A stretch of DNA of 64,000 nucleotides, from positions 62,001-126,000 of the forward strand of contig JANPBM010000121.1 in the NCBI GenBank assembly GCA_031430435.1, written 5' to 3'. Below are positions 34,705 through 44,060 of the stretch, in pieces. The notes below the pieces were generated by a model that had not been told where the DNA came from, made no database searches, and worked only from the letters and a program-made list of their open reading frames with translations. Every line of letters starts with the position of its first letter. The first letter of the stretch is position 1. A program made the translations under genes and the position numbers. This DNA is from JANNVK01 sp031430435. Lineage in GTDB: Bacteria > Acidobacteriota > Blastocatellia > Pyrinomonadales > Pyrinomonadaceae.

Positions 34705-37700
34705 CTAAAATTGTGTATAACCGCCAATACTATTAAATGCCGCCCAATAATACGGTTCTTTAAATTTTTCATTTTTCAACATTTCAAGTTGCGAAATTCT
34801 TAACGCTTCCGCAGTTGAAAGATTTTCTGTTTTGCGAAGTTGATGAAAGCGAATCATCAAATCTTTGGTGGCTTCTGAATCAACCGACCATTGGCTTGCC
34901 ACAACCAACGGGACATTGATCGCCAAAAATGTCCGCGATGCACCAATCATTCCTTCGCCGTTGTAATAAGTTTCGATTTCGGTGTCGCACGCCGAAAGCA
35001 CAATCAAGCGTGTATGTGAAAGTTTTTCGCTGATAATTTCGTAGTTTGCTAAATTCGATATTTTCTCGCCTGCTAAAACAAAACTAGAAAGCAAAGGCGT
35101 TTTTTCTTCAGCCAAATAATGTCCGGCAAAATGAAAAACATCCGCATTTTTTATGTTTTCTTTGACGCTTTCTTTGGTAGCTTCGCTTTCAACTAAAACT
35201 TTTGGATTTACATATAATTTAGCAATTTCTGTTGCTTCGTCTTTTGCCGAAGGAAGCGTTTGCAAAGAATTTTCGTATTCATTTTGATTAAACTGCGGAT
35301 TGCCGATGCTTAATAAGGTTTCCGCTTTTTTCTCGTCTAAATCTTTGGCTTTTTTCGTGCAATTCAGAAAAATATTTGCACTGGGCGAATATGAAATTTT
35401 GTAATCTTCTAAAAAATATTTATCGGAATAAAGCGTGGCAAAAGGCAAACGAAATAGAATTTTATCGGGAACAATAATGATTTGTTTTTGTGTGTCAAGT
35501 TTTTCTTTTATTGGTGAAATTAAAATTTGAAATAGTTCTTTTGATAACTTTACCTGCTCATCAAGTTCTTGATTTTTTGAAACTGATTGAAGATAATTTG
35601 TTACTTTTTCTTGCAAATTTTCTATGGAAATTTCATATTTTGTCGCATTCAAACTATCTTTGGTAATTGTCCAAATTAAAACTTTTTCCGGCAGAACCGA
35701 ATATACTAAAAGCTCTGTGTTTTCAGGCATTTCAGCTTGTATTTGTGTTAGTTTTAAAGGCTCGGAAAGATTAGCGGAAAACTTAATTTCAGGTTGTTTT
35801 TCATTTGTTGAAACTTGACTGACTGAGTTTTGCAAATCTAAAAGCGAGCGTGAGCGTGATTCTTCAGCATAGTCAAAAGCCGTGGCGAAATCAGATTTTC
35901 CAAATTCATATTCTGTTGCAATATCATAAACGTCCTGTTCATTATCAAAAAAGCTGTTGCGGTTTTGCTCTTCAACAATTTCCTTGCGGTATTTTGTAAA
36001 TATATCAAAAATAACAGGCAATTCCTTTTGTATTTCAGCATCATTACCGCTTTGTAAGTTTGATAAAAGTTTGCCTTTATTTGATTCGTAATTATGCAAC
36101 TTAAATTCAGAACTTGAATAGAAATTTGTTGAGGATTCAAATAATTTTGCCGATTCATCAGAATAACCCAAGATTCTTTGTAAATTTGCATACCTCAAAT
36201 TTGTGTACGCTAATGCTTTACTTTTAACTTCTTCACTTTCAAAAGAATTTGCTTTTTCAATACTTTCTTTAAAATAAGTTTTTGCTTCATCATATTTTTT
36301 CAGATTTGTAAAAAGTGTGCCTAAGTACATTAATGATAACTGTTCGTCAATTATATTATTGGCATCTTTTGCCACATTTATTGCCTCTTTTTGATAAAGT
36401 ATCGCAGTTCGATAAAGCCTCAATTCATTTAAAAGCGAAGTTATTGTTTCTAATGTGCCGATTCGTTCAACCGAACTTTGATTTGAATCTATAAAACTCA
36501 GCTCTTTTTCTTCAACATTAAAGGCTTTTTTATATTGCCCTAAACTTCTGTAATTATCAGCTAAGTTGTATAAAGAGCGTTTAATATTAAAAATATCATT
36601 TGTTTCATACGCTATTTTCAATGCCTTATAACTATTTTCAATTGAAGCTGAATGTTTATTTTGAGAGTTAAAACCAATTTGTAATCGAGCGTACGATTGT
36701 GTTGCAAGCCATTTAAATTTATTATTCTCGCTATACTCAACAAAATCGGTAAAAAACTTATTGCTTTCTTCTAGTTTGTCTAAATGAAAACTGGCTGATG
36801 CAATCCAATTTTCACATAGTTTTTCTTCAACTAGATTTCCGTTACTCTTAAAAATATTTTTTGCTTTGATAAAACCGTCTAATGATTTATTTGTATGTCC
36901 TTGTAATCTTAAATTAGCTGACTCAATCATCAATTTTTGTGCTTCTTGAGTTGAAGAAATATGCTCATTTTTGATTTGATAATAATAGTTAGCCAATTGA
37001 TTCCAAAATAAATCTCCGCCTTTTTTTTCTTCTAGTTTGCCTGCATATACAAGTGCGTCTATGGCTTTTTTGGCTTCTGTTTCATTACCGGTTACTTTGC
37101 TGTCAACAAACAAAAAAGCAAGTTGCTGCGGAATCAACTTGCTGGAACCTAAATCTCTGTTTCTACTTATAATTTCCCAGGCTTTATCATCATCACCCGC
37201 ATCTTTCGCCGCTAAAAAATCACGCAAAATTTCGTCTTTATTTTTGCTGACCGGCTTTTGTGTCTCAATTGTTTCCAAGTTTTTGCGGGCTTCATCTGCC
37301 CATTTTGAGGTTGAATCGAGTTTAAGATAATTCTCCCACGCTTCTTTTGCTTGATTTGGCAAAACCTCATGTGCTTGAATGCACAAGGCTTGATTAAAAT
37401 TGGCTTCAAGCAACGTTTTATCTAATTCAATTGCTTTTGCAAACTCTTCGTTTGCTTGGGCAAGCGATAAAAGATACGGTTCTTTTTCGTCGTCGCATTC
37501 TTGCTTTTGCTTTGTTTTCTCAACGCATTTTGTCTTTGCCAATTTGCCTTTTTCCAACAACGCTACGCCTAAATCGTTATGAAGTTTAGAGATATTCGGG
37601 TTCAGTTTGATTGCTTTTTCAAATTGTTCGATTGCCTTGTCAAAATCTTTTTCAGTTAAATAAACTTGTCCCAGCGCGTGAAAACTTTCTGCCGTCGGAT

Positions 37701-38292
37701 TTTTCAAAACCTCTCCGCTGGCGACTGATTTTGTCAGTATAAATTCTTCGTTTTCTTTATCCTTTGCTCCGCGTGTGCCTTCAACTTTTGGAGCATAATC
37801 AAAATCTGAAATCCGCGAATCTAACGGACGCTCGTTTTTATAAACTTTATTGAGCGAAATCAAGACTTCCGATTTATTCGTCGAATTTTTCCAAACAAAA
37901 AAACTTGTGATGCCGACCGCGCAAATTAACGCGATTGTACCAAAGGCGAGCAACGGCGGTCGCAGACTGAATTTAAGTTTCAAGGTTTCAAAAAAACTCG
38001 GCTTTGGCGCGTTAATTATTTTGCTTTGGTGTTTGGCAAAAGTTTTGATTGCTTTCAGAAACTCGACTTTTTTTCGGCGCGAGACCGAAATTAAATAGTT
38101 TTGTTCAAATGCTTTTTGGTCGTTTATTGAAAGCCCGCCGTCCAGATATTCTTCAATCAAATCATTTTCGGCAAGTTCTAACATTTCCGCAAACTCTTTT
38201 TCTTCAAGTATTTGCAGTTCTACGCCATCAACTTCTTCGGCATCAAGTGTGCCGAGAAAATAGCTCTTAAATTGTGAATTTTGTTGTTCCAT
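34705..38292 (-). CDS. Membrane TPR-CHAT protease-like protein with anti-sigma-like N terminus
   Basis: 1195 residues from ATG 38292 (MEQQNSQFKSYFLG); an ATG at 38334 adds 14 residues, and neither has a clear ribosome binding site. Residues ~25-95 (LAENDLIEEYLDGGLSINDQ) resemble the cytoplasmic part of anti-sigma-like proteins. One membrane helix follows at ~115-135 (LLAFGTIALICAVGITSFFV). TPR repeats fill ~190-800. The C-terminal ~320 are a CHAT domain with His1058 in FHFAGHYL and Cys1102 in IVLSACDTE, the caspase-like dyad. It sits 72 bp after the sigma factor gene, which suggests that it holds or releases that sigma factor. TPRs would act outside the membrane. Confidence 0.88.
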   Translation of the reverse strand: MEQQNSQFKSYFLGTLDAEEVDGVELQILEEKEFAEMLELAENDLIEEYLDGGLSINDQKAFEQNYLISVSRRKKVEFLKAIKTFAKHQSKIINAPKPSFFETLKLKFSLRPPLLAFGTIALICAVGITSFFVWKNSTNKSEVLISLNKVYKNERPLDSRISDFDYAPKVEGTRGAKDKENEEFILTKSVASGEVLKNPTAESFHALGQVYLTEKDFDKAIEQFEKAIKLNPNISKLHNDLGVALLEKGKLAKTKCVEKTKQKQECDDEKEPYLLSLAQANEEFAKAIELDKTLLEANFNQALCIQAHEVLPNQAKEAWENYLKLDSTSKWADEARKNLETIETQKPVSKNKDEILRDFLAAKDAGDDDKAWEIISRNRDLGSSKLIPQQLAFLFVDSKVTGNETEAKKAIDALVYAGKLEEKKGGDLFWNQLANYYYQIKNEHISSTQEAQKLMIESANLRLQGHTNKSLDGFIKAKNIFKSNGNLVEEKLCENWIASASFHLDKLEESNKFFTDFVEYSENNKFKWLATQSYARLQIGFNSQNKHSASIENSYKALKIAYETNDIFNIKRSLYNLADNYRSLGQYKKAFNVEEKELSFIDSNQSSVERIGTLETITSLLNELRLYRTAILYQKEAINVAKDANNIIDEQLSLMYLGTLFTNLKKYDEAKTYFKESIEKANSFESEEVKSKALAYTNLRYANLQRILGYSDESAKLFESSTNFYSSSEFKLHNYESNKGKLLSNLQSGNDAEIQKELPVIFDIFTKYRKEIVEEQNRNSFFDNEQDVYDIATEYEFGKSDFATAFDYAEESRSRSLLDLQNSVSQVSTNEKQPEIKFSANLSEPLKLTQIQAEMPENTELLVYSVLPEKVLIWTITKDSLNATKYEISIENLQEKVTNYLQSVSKNQELDEQVKLSKELFQILISPIKEKLDTQKQIIIVPDKILFRLPFATLYSDKYFLEDYKISYSPSANIFLNCTKKAKDLDEKKAETLLSIGNPQFNQNEYENSLQTLPSAKDEATEIAKLYVNPKVLVESEATKESVKENIKNADVFHFAGHYLAEEKTPLLSSFVLAGEKISNLANYEIISEKLSHTRLIVLSACDTEIETYYNGEGMIGASRTFLAINVPLVVASQWSVDSEATKDLMIRFHQLRKTENLSTAEALRISQLEMLKNEKFKEPYYWAAFNSIGGYTQF

Positions 38293-38364
38293 TAAAACTA
38301 AAAAAACTTTGTTCCAAACTATAATGATTTTCAATCACGAAATATTACAGATTTTTTTATTTTT

Positions 38365-38931
38365 TTACAAATTTATTTTTTCTTCAATACATTTTTGTAA
38401 AGCAAGCCGAATTCGGTGGATTCGCGTGTGCATTGTTCCCTTCTCGATGCACAGTGTTTCCGCCAGTTTTCGGCGTTGCTCAATTTTTTCGCCTTTGTCT
38501 TTTTCGTAGTATTCGAGAATAAATTCGCGTTCTGCCGGCGGATAATTTTTCAAACATTCTTGCAAATAATCCAAATATTCATTCGACGGAAGTACTTTGA
38601 AACTGCTTTTATCGACAAATTTTTGTAAATCCGCGTCAAGTTGATTTTCTTTTTGTCGCAAACTTTCTAAATAAACGTTTTTTGCAAAGCCGAAAAATAT
38701 CGATGCAGGTTTGGTTCCGGTATTTAATTCGAGGGTGTGAATTTTTAAGGTGAGTCGGTTAATCGTTTCATCGGCAAGAGTTTGTGAATCATTACAACCT
38801 TTCAGCTCAAATAGCCGAACCAAAGATTCTCTGATTTCTTCATACTTTTCGCCTGCTTTTTCTCGATCTTCTGAGAGCCAACCAAGTAAGGTGTCAAATT
38901 GTGTTTGAGTCAATTCTCGATTTTTTTTCAT
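38365..38931 (-). CDS. ECF-type RNA polymerase sigma factor
   Basis: 188 residues. Region 2 is at ~20-95 (ADETINRLTLKIHTLELNTG, then FFGFAKNVYLESLRQKE) and region 4 at ~130-185, with a helix-turn-helix RRKLAETLCIEKGTMHTRIH. Regions 1 and 3 are absent, as in extracytoplasmic-function sigma factors. It heads the gene set and is followed by the TPR-CHAT protein, whose N terminus resembles an anti-sigma factor. The factor presumably directs transcription of its own operon, but I found no clear repeated promoter motif. Upstream lies TATAAC in a small inverted repeat. Confidence 0.88.
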   Translation of the reverse strand: MKKNRELTQTQFDTLLGWLSEDREKAGEKYEEIRESLVRLFELKGCNDSQTLADETINRLTLKIHTLELNTGTKPASIFFGFAKNVYLESLRQKENQLDADLQKFVDKSSFKVLPSNEYLDYLQECLKNYPPAEREFILEYYEKDKGEKIEQRRKLAETLCIEKGTMHTRIHRIRLALQKCIEEKINL

Positions 38932-39264
38932 TCGGGGTATTCATTTGTTATAATTTACAAACAAATATCGCACAGAACTCATGCTTTTGCCAACGGTTCG
39001 TTGTAAATCGTTAAATTTTTACTTATTTTTTTAACCTTTAGTTTCAACTCATTCAAAATACCTTAAAACTCTAAACCGGTTTTTACAATGAAAACCCGAC
39101 GGAGCAACTACGCCGATTCTTTCCTTCAATTTTCAGCTTTCTTTGGTCAATCAGCAGTCAATAAATAATCGGAAGTTGCAAAACATTGCTGTTTGAGCGG
39201 CTGAGACAGAATAGAAATAAGGCACAGGCAATTCAATAAAAACATTTACACGATTTGAAGTTTT
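38932..39264. other. Gene-free stretch between sigma factor gene and his operon
   Basis: 333 bp with no supported gene. Next to the sigma gene, TTTGT and ACAAA flank TATAAT (about 38947-38965), an inverted repeat that may belong to the sigma factor promoter. I see no terminator for the his operon, which ends at 39265, and no other ordered structure. Confidence 0.4.
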
Positions 39265-39858
39265 TCAATTTTTCCTGACTTTCAAAGTCTCGATTATATC
39301 CTGTAAATCAATATCTTTTGCCGCCAAAAGCACCAGCAAATGGAATACTAAATCAGCCGCTTCGTTTTTGAATAAATCATCGTTATCGTCTTTGGCTTCA
39401 ATGATTAACTCAACTGCTTCTTCGCCGACCTTTTGGGCAATTTTATTGATTCCTTTGGCAAATAAATCTGATGTGTATGAAGTTTCCGTCGGTTCAAGTT
39501 TGCGTTGAATAATCGTCTTTTCTAATTCAAATAAAAAGTTGTCGGACTCATTTTTCTCGTTAAAACAAGTGTCGTTTCCGGTATGACAAACAACGCCCGT
39601 CGGAATCGCTTTGATTAAAATCGTATCGTTGTCGCAATCAAGCAAAATTTCCTTAACCCGCAGAAAATTACCGCTCGTTTCACCTTTCGTCCAAAGTTTT
39701 TGCCGTGACCGCGAAAAAAACGTAACTCGTTGCGTGGTTTGAGTTTGCAAAAATGATTCCGCGTTCATAAAACCCAACATCAAGACTTTTTTGGTCGCAA
39801 AATCTTGGATAATCGCAGGTGCTAAACCATCGGTATATTTTTCAAAATCAATTTTCAT
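39265..39858 (-). CDS. hisIE: Bifunctional phosphoribosyl-AMP cyclohydrolase / phosphoribosyl-ATP diphosphatase
   Basis: 197 residues. The N-terminal ~105 are HisI: VLMLGFMNAESF, WTKGETSGNFLRVKEILLDC with Asp/Cys metal ligands, and VVCHTGNDTCF. The C-terminal ~85 are HisE: SYTSDLFAKGINKIAQKVGE and EAVELIIEAKDDN. The fused enzyme does steps two and three of histidine synthesis in the cytoplasm. It is the last gene of the his operon; its start overlaps the hisF stop by four bases. The fusion matches the arrangement known from enterobacteria and Bacteroidetes. Confidence 0.96.
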   Translation of the reverse strand: MKIDFEKYTDGLAPAIIQDFATKKVLMLGFMNAESFLQTQTTQRVTFFSRSRQKLWTKGETSGNFLRVKEILLDCDNDTILIKAIPTGVVCHTGNDTCFNEKNESDNFLFELEKTIIQRKLEPTETSYTSDLFAKGINKIAQKVGEEAVELIIEAKDDNDDLFKNEAADLVFHLLVLLAAKDIDLQDIIETLKVRKN

Positions 39859-40610
39859 AATCTTACTTCAATGTTGTTTTCCTTCAGATATTTTTTCAGT
39901 GTCGGAATTTCGATCTCGCGGAAGTGAAAAATGCTTGCGGCTAAACCCGCGTCTGCCTTTCCGCGTGTGAAAACATCGACAAAATGGTGCGGATTTCCCG
40001 CGCCGCCGCTCGCAATTATCGGTACATTGACGCTTTCCGAAACTTGTCGCGTCAACTCGATTTCAAAGCCGTTTTTCGTGCCGTCGGCGTTCATCGAAGT
40101 CAGCAAAATTTCACCTGCACCAAGGTCAACACCGCGTTTCGCCCATTCAATCGCGTCCAAATCCGTGGCGATGCGTCCGCCGTTCAGGAACACAAGCCGT
40201 TTGTTTTCAACGAGTTTCGCGTCAATCGCCAAGACAATACATTGCGAACCGAAATTTTTTGCGGCATCAGCTAAGATGTTCGGATTTTTAACCGCCGAAG
40301 TGTTGATCGAAACTTTGTCCGCACCCGAACTCAGCAAAATTTCGATGTCGGCAACCGAATTTATGCCGCCGCCGACCGTGAACGGAATGTTGATTTCAGC
40401 CGCGATTTTTTTGACCAGGGCGGACAAAGTTTTTCGCTTTTCGTTGGTCGCCGTAATATCGAGAAAAACGAGTTCGTCCGCACCTTGTTCGCAGTAAATT
40501 TTGGCGAGTTCAACTGCATCGCCCGCATCGCGTAAATTGTTGAAATTAGTGCCTTTAACGGTTCTGCCGTCTTTCACGTCAAGACACGGAATTATTCGTT
40601 TTGCCAACAT
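39855..40610 (-). CDS. hisF: Imidazole glycerol phosphate synthase, cyclase subunit
   Basis: 251 residues. A (beta/alpha)8 barrel starting MLAKRIIPCLDVKDGRTVKG, with the catalytic Asp of LDVKDG and phosphate-binding strands IPFTVGGGINS and VPIIASGGAGN. The second catalytic Asp is in LTSMNADGTKNG. With HisH it converts PRFAR and ammonia to imidazole glycerol phosphate and AICAR. The gene overlaps hisA by 32 bases and hisIE by four, so translation is tightly coupled. HisH is encoded two genes upstream. Confidence 0.97.
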   Translation of the reverse strand: MLAKRIIPCLDVKDGRTVKGTNFNNLRDAGDAVELAKIYCEQGADELVFLDITATNEKRKTLSALVKKIAAEINIPFTVGGGINSVADIEILLSSGADKVSINTSAVKNPNILADAAKNFGSQCIVLAIDAKLVENKRLVFLNGGRIATDLDAIEWAKRGVDLGAGEILLTSMNADGTKNGFEIELTRQVSESVNVPIIASGGAGNPHHFVDVFTRGKADAGLAASIFHFREIEIPTLKKYLKENNIEVRL

Positions 40611-41319
40611 TTTTCAGTTCTTCCAAAGTAATTTTACCTTCGTAAATTGCCTTCCCGATAATTACGCCCGAACAACCGAGTTTTTCGAGTTCGTAAACGT
40701 CTTCGATTTTGCCGACACCGCCGCTGGCAATAAGTTTCAGTCGCGGTAATTCTGACAAAATGTCGCTGTAAAGTTCGTTTCCCGCACCTTGTAAAACGCC
40801 GTCTTTACTGATGTCTGTGCAGAAAATTTGTGAAACTCCTTTGGCAAAATAAACCTTTAAAAACGGAATAATTTCAAACTCCGTAATAGTTTGCCAACCG
40901 TTGACAGCAAGTTTTTTATCTTTTACATCGGCGCCGAAAAGAATTCTTTCGCTGCCGAATTTATCTAGCCAACCAAAGAATTTTTCGGACTCTTTGACCG
41001 CCGTGCTTCCGATATTCACAAGGCTTGCGCCTGCGTCGAAAACGGCTTTAATATCTTCGTCGGATTTAATTCCGCCGCCGAAATCTATCGTCAAATTTGT
41101 GTTCGCGGCAATCGTTTCCAACACTTTTAAGTTTGTAACTTTACCGAGTTTTGCGCCGTCTAAATCTACGATGTGCAACCGCGTAAGTCCAATGGATTCA
41201 AACTCTTTCGCCACTTCCAAAGGTTTTTCGCGATAAACTGTTTTTTGTGCAAAATCGCCTTGTGTGAGCCGCACACACTTGCCGTCGATAATATCAATCG
41301 CAGGGATAATTTCAATCAT
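40579..41319 (-). CDS. hisA: Phosphoribosylformimino-AICAR isomerase
   Basis: 246 residues, a barrel homologous to HisF. MIEIIPAIDIIDGKCVRLTQ holds the catalytic Asp8 and GDFAQKTVY follows. NLTIDFGGGIKSDEDI is the first phosphate site, and LIASGGVGKIEDVY the second, with TDISKDGVLQGAGNELY supplying the other catalytic Asp. It isomerises ProFAR to PRFAR, the fourth step of the pathway. It overlaps hisH by four bases and hisF by 32. Confidence 0.97.
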   Translation of the reverse strand: MIEIIPAIDIIDGKCVRLTQGDFAQKTVYREKPLEVAKEFESIGLTRLHIVDLDGAKLGKVTNLKVLETIAANTNLTIDFGGGIKSDEDIKAVFDAGASLVNIGSTAVKESEKFFGWLDKFGSERILFGADVKDKKLAVNGWQTITEFEIIPFLKVYFAKGVSQIFCTDISKDGVLQGAGNELYSDILSELPRLKLIASGGVGKIEDVYELEKLGCSGVIIGKAIYEGKITLEELKNVGKTNNSVS

Positions 41320-41900
41320 ATTTTCAGAAAATTCTCCAGAATATGCGCACCGATTTTACCCGATTTTTCCGGATGAAATTGGGTTGCGTAAAAATTTTTG
41401 CGGTTGATTGCGACCGTGAAATTAATTCCGTAATCGCAATTTGCCGTTGTCTCGACTCCGTTTTCCGCATAAAAACTATGTACAAAATAGACGTAACTTT
41501 TTTCCTCGATTCCGGTAAAAAGTTTACCTTTCAAATTCGTAATCGTGTTCCAACCGATATGCGGAATTTTCAGCGTTTCCGATTCGAATTTGCGAACTGT
41601 GTGCGGAAAAATACCCAAACAATCTGTGCTGTTTTCTTCAGAAAATTTGCAAAATAACTGCATTCCGAGACAAATGCCCAAAACAGGTTGGGTCAGCGAT
41701 TTTATAACTTTATCCAAACGCCTTTGACGCAAATAATTCATCGCGGTCGAAGCCTCTCCAACGCCCGGAAAGATAATCTTATCAACAGTTTGCAAGATTT
41801 CACAATCATCGGTAACAACCGCTTCAACGCCTAATCGATTAAGCGCATTTTGAACGGATTCGATGTTTCCCGCATTATATTTTACGATTCCGACTTTCAT
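41316..41900 (-). CDS. hisH: Imidazole glycerol phosphate synthase, glutamine amidotransferase subunit
   Basis: 194 residues. KVGIVKYNAGNIESVQNALN is the usual N terminus. The class I amidotransferase triad is visible: Cys in VLGICLGMQLF, and His/Glu in ATQFHPEKSGKIG. It hydrolyses glutamine and passes ammonia to HisF. The oxyanion-strand region PGVGEASTAMNYL is present. It overlaps hisB and hisA by four bases each. Confidence 0.97.
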   Translation of the reverse strand: MKVGIVKYNAGNIESVQNALNRLGVEAVVTDDCEILQTVDKIIFPGVGEASTAMNYLRQRRLDKVIKSLTQPVLGICLGMQLFCKFSEENSTDCLGIFPHTVRKFESETLKIPHIGWNTITNLKGKLFTGIEEKSYVYFVHSFYAENGVETTANCDYGINFTVAINRKNFYATQFHPEKSGKIGAHILENFLKI

Positions 41901-43006
41901 AAACTTCCTTTGGTTGACGGCAAATTGTTGTCGTTAAAATCACGCTTGACCGCCATTTTTATCGCTTTCGCAAACGCCTTGAAAATTCCTTCGATTTTAT
42001 GATGTTCGTTCGTTCCTTCTGCCTTTATGTTCAAATTACACAACGCTTTATCGGAAAACGATTTGAAGAAATGAAAGAACATTTCGGTCGGCATTTCGCC
42101 TATTTTTTCGCGCTTAAAATCGGCTTCCCAAACAATCCAATTTCGTCCGCCGAAATCAATCGCAACTTGTGCCAGACAATCGTCCATCGGCAAGCAAAAA
42201 CCATAGCGTTCCATTCCGCGTTTGTCTTTCAAAGCGATTGAAAATGCTTCGCCCAAAGTTATCGCCACATCTTCTATTGTATGATGTTCGTCAATCTGCA
42301 AATCGCCTTTGCAATCAATTTGCAAATCAATCTTGCCGTGTCGGGCAAGTTGCTCAAGCATGTGGTCGAAAAAAGCTAAACCTGTGTGGATGTTAGATTT
42401 ACCGTTACCGTCAAGGTTTATTTCAACTAAAATATCTGTTTCGTTAGTGGTGCGTCGGTGTAAAATTCGACGCGGCGGAAGTTTCAGAAACTCATAAATT
42501 TCACGCCAATCATTTGCAATCAATTTGATAGTTTCAGCAACTTGCGGCGCTTCAAAATTAGGGTTTTTGATAAAGATCGCTTTAGAATTCAAATTTGAAG
42601 CTAACTTGCAATCCGTCAAACGGTCGCCGATCACATACGAATTCGCAAGATCGTAATTGCCGTTAAAATACTTTGTCAACATTCCGATATCAGGCTTTCG
42701 GTTTGGTGAATTTTCACTTTCAAATGAGCGGTCAATATGACTTTCGACAAAGTTAATCCCTTCATTTGCAAGAGTTTGAAGCATAAAGTTTTGAACGGGA
42801 TGAAAAGTTTCTTCGGGAAAACTTTCGGTGCCGAGTCCGTCTTGATTGCTGACCAAGACGAGTTCAAAATCAAGTTCACGAGCGATCTTGCCCAAATATG
42901 TAATGACATTCGGCAAAAATTTTAGCTTTGCAAATGAATCGATTTGAAAATCTTTCGGCTCTGCAATTAATGTCCCGTCGCGATCAATAAACAATAGTTT
43001 TTTCAT
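41897..43006 (-). CDS. hisB: Bifunctional histidinol-phosphatase / imidazoleglycerol-phosphate dehydratase
   Basis: 369 residues. The N-terminal ~170 are a HAD phosphatase: FIDRDGTLIAEP with the nucleophile Asp, LVSNQDGLGTESFP, and YVIGDRLTDCKLASN. The C-terminal ~195 are IGPD: HRRTTNETDILVEINLDG, FFDHMLEQLARHGK, DEHHTIEDVAITLG and GTNEHHKIEGIFKAFAKAIK, with Mn-binding His pairs. The two-domain form is the enterobacterial type; many bacteria have separate genes. It carries out steps six and eight. ATGA overlap with hisC. Confidence 0.97.
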   Translation of the reverse strand: MKKLLFIDRDGTLIAEPKDFQIDSFAKLKFLPNVITYLGKIARELDFELVLVSNQDGLGTESFPEETFHPVQNFMLQTLANEGINFVESHIDRSFESENSPNRKPDIGMLTKYFNGNYDLANSYVIGDRLTDCKLASNLNSKAIFIKNPNFEAPQVAETIKLIANDWREIYEFLKLPPRRILHRRTTNETDILVEINLDGNGKSNIHTGLAFFDHMLEQLARHGKIDLQIDCKGDLQIDEHHTIEDVAITLGEAFSIALKDKRGMERYGFCLPMDDCLAQVAIDFGGRNWIVWEADFKREKIGEMPTEMFFHFFKSFSDKALCNLNIKAEGTNEHHKIEGIFKAFAKAIKMAVKRDFNDNNLPSTKGSL

Positions 43007-44046
43007 AGTTTTTTCAACGCCTCCATCAATTTATCGTTCTCTTCGGGCGTTCCGATTGTAATTCGTAAACAACCTTCGCACATTTCAACATTGTTCCGAT
43101 TTCGGACAACAATTCCTTCATTTATCAGATGTTGATAGGCGATATTTGCGTCCACAGTCCGTATCAAAACAAAATTTGCATCAGTCGGGTAAATGTTTGT
43201 AATTATTTGTAATTTACGCAGGTTTTCAATCAGCTTTTTTCGTTCGAAAATAAGGTCCGAGATGTTTTTATCAACCTCAGATTTATTTTCAAATGCTTGC
43301 AAAATTGCTTCTTGGGCGATTTGCGAAACATTATACGGCGGCTTTACTTTATTGAAAAGCTCGATTATTGTCGCATTTGCGAACGCCAAACCGACACGCA
43401 AACCTGCCAAACCCCACGCTTTTGAAAAAGTTTGCAACACAACCAGATTGGGGAAATTGTTTATTTCCGAAACCAAAGATTCTTCGTTTGAGAAATGAAT
43501 GTACGCTTCATCAACCACAATAATTCCGTTGAATTTTTTTGCCGAACTTAAAATATCGTCGCGTTTTAACGAATTTCCGGTCGGGTTATTCGGCGAACAA
43601 ATAAAAAGAAGTTTTGTATTCTCGTCAATCGTTGCGTTTATTTTCTCAACATCAAGTTGAAAATCTTTGGTCAAATTCGCCCGTTTTACAGCTGTATCGT
43701 TAATTTCTGCCGAAACTTGATACATTCCGTAAGTCGGCGGACAGATTAAAATATTATCGACTCCGGGCTCACAAAAAACTCTGAACAATAAATCAATCGC
43801 TTCATCGCTGCCGTTACCGACAAAGATTTCAGCTTGCTTTATGCCTTGTAAAGCGGCTGATTTGCTCTTTATTTCGTGTTGTAACGGATCGGGGTAGCGA
43901 TTATAATTACCAACAGGCGAACCGAAACTATTCTCGTTGGCATCGAGAAAAACCGTTGCCGTTCCGCTGAATTCTTTGCGTGCGGACGAATACGGCGTTA
44001 AGCGTTTGATATTTTTACGAACCAAATTGTCTAAATTAAAAGTCAT
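43003..44046 (-). CDS. hisC: Histidinol-phosphate aminotransferase
   Basis: 347 residues, a class I/II PLP aminotransferase. SPNNPTGNSLKR, IIVVDEAYIHFSNEES and QTFSKAWGLAGLRVGLAFAN are visible, the last with the Schiff-base Lys. It turns imidazole acetol phosphate into histidinol phosphate with glutamate. The N-terminal LTPYSSARKEFSG is typical of HisC. It lies 14 bases after hisD and overlaps hisB by four bases. Confidence 0.96.
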   Translation of the reverse strand: MTFNLDNLVRKNIKRLTPYSSARKEFSGTATVFLDANENSFGSPVGNYNRYPDPLQHEIKSKSAALQGIKQAEIFVGNGSDEAIDLLFRVFCEPGVDNILICPPTYGMYQVSAEINDTAVKRANLTKDFQLDVEKINATIDENTKLLFICSPNNPTGNSLKRDDILSSAKKFNGIIVVDEAYIHFSNEESLVSEINNFPNLVVLQTFSKAWGLAGLRVGLAFANATIIELFNKVKPPYNVSQIAQEAILQAFENKSEVDKNISDLIFERKKLIENLRKLQIITNIYPTDANFVLIRTVDANIAYQHLINEGIVVRNRNNVEMCEGCLRITIGTPEENDKLMEALKKL

Positions 44047-44060
44047 ATAATTATCAATAC

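Noticed and set aside
39931..40497. 188-residue ORF on the + strand inside hisF
   Set aside because: Antisense shadow of hisF; no domain and no ribosome binding site.
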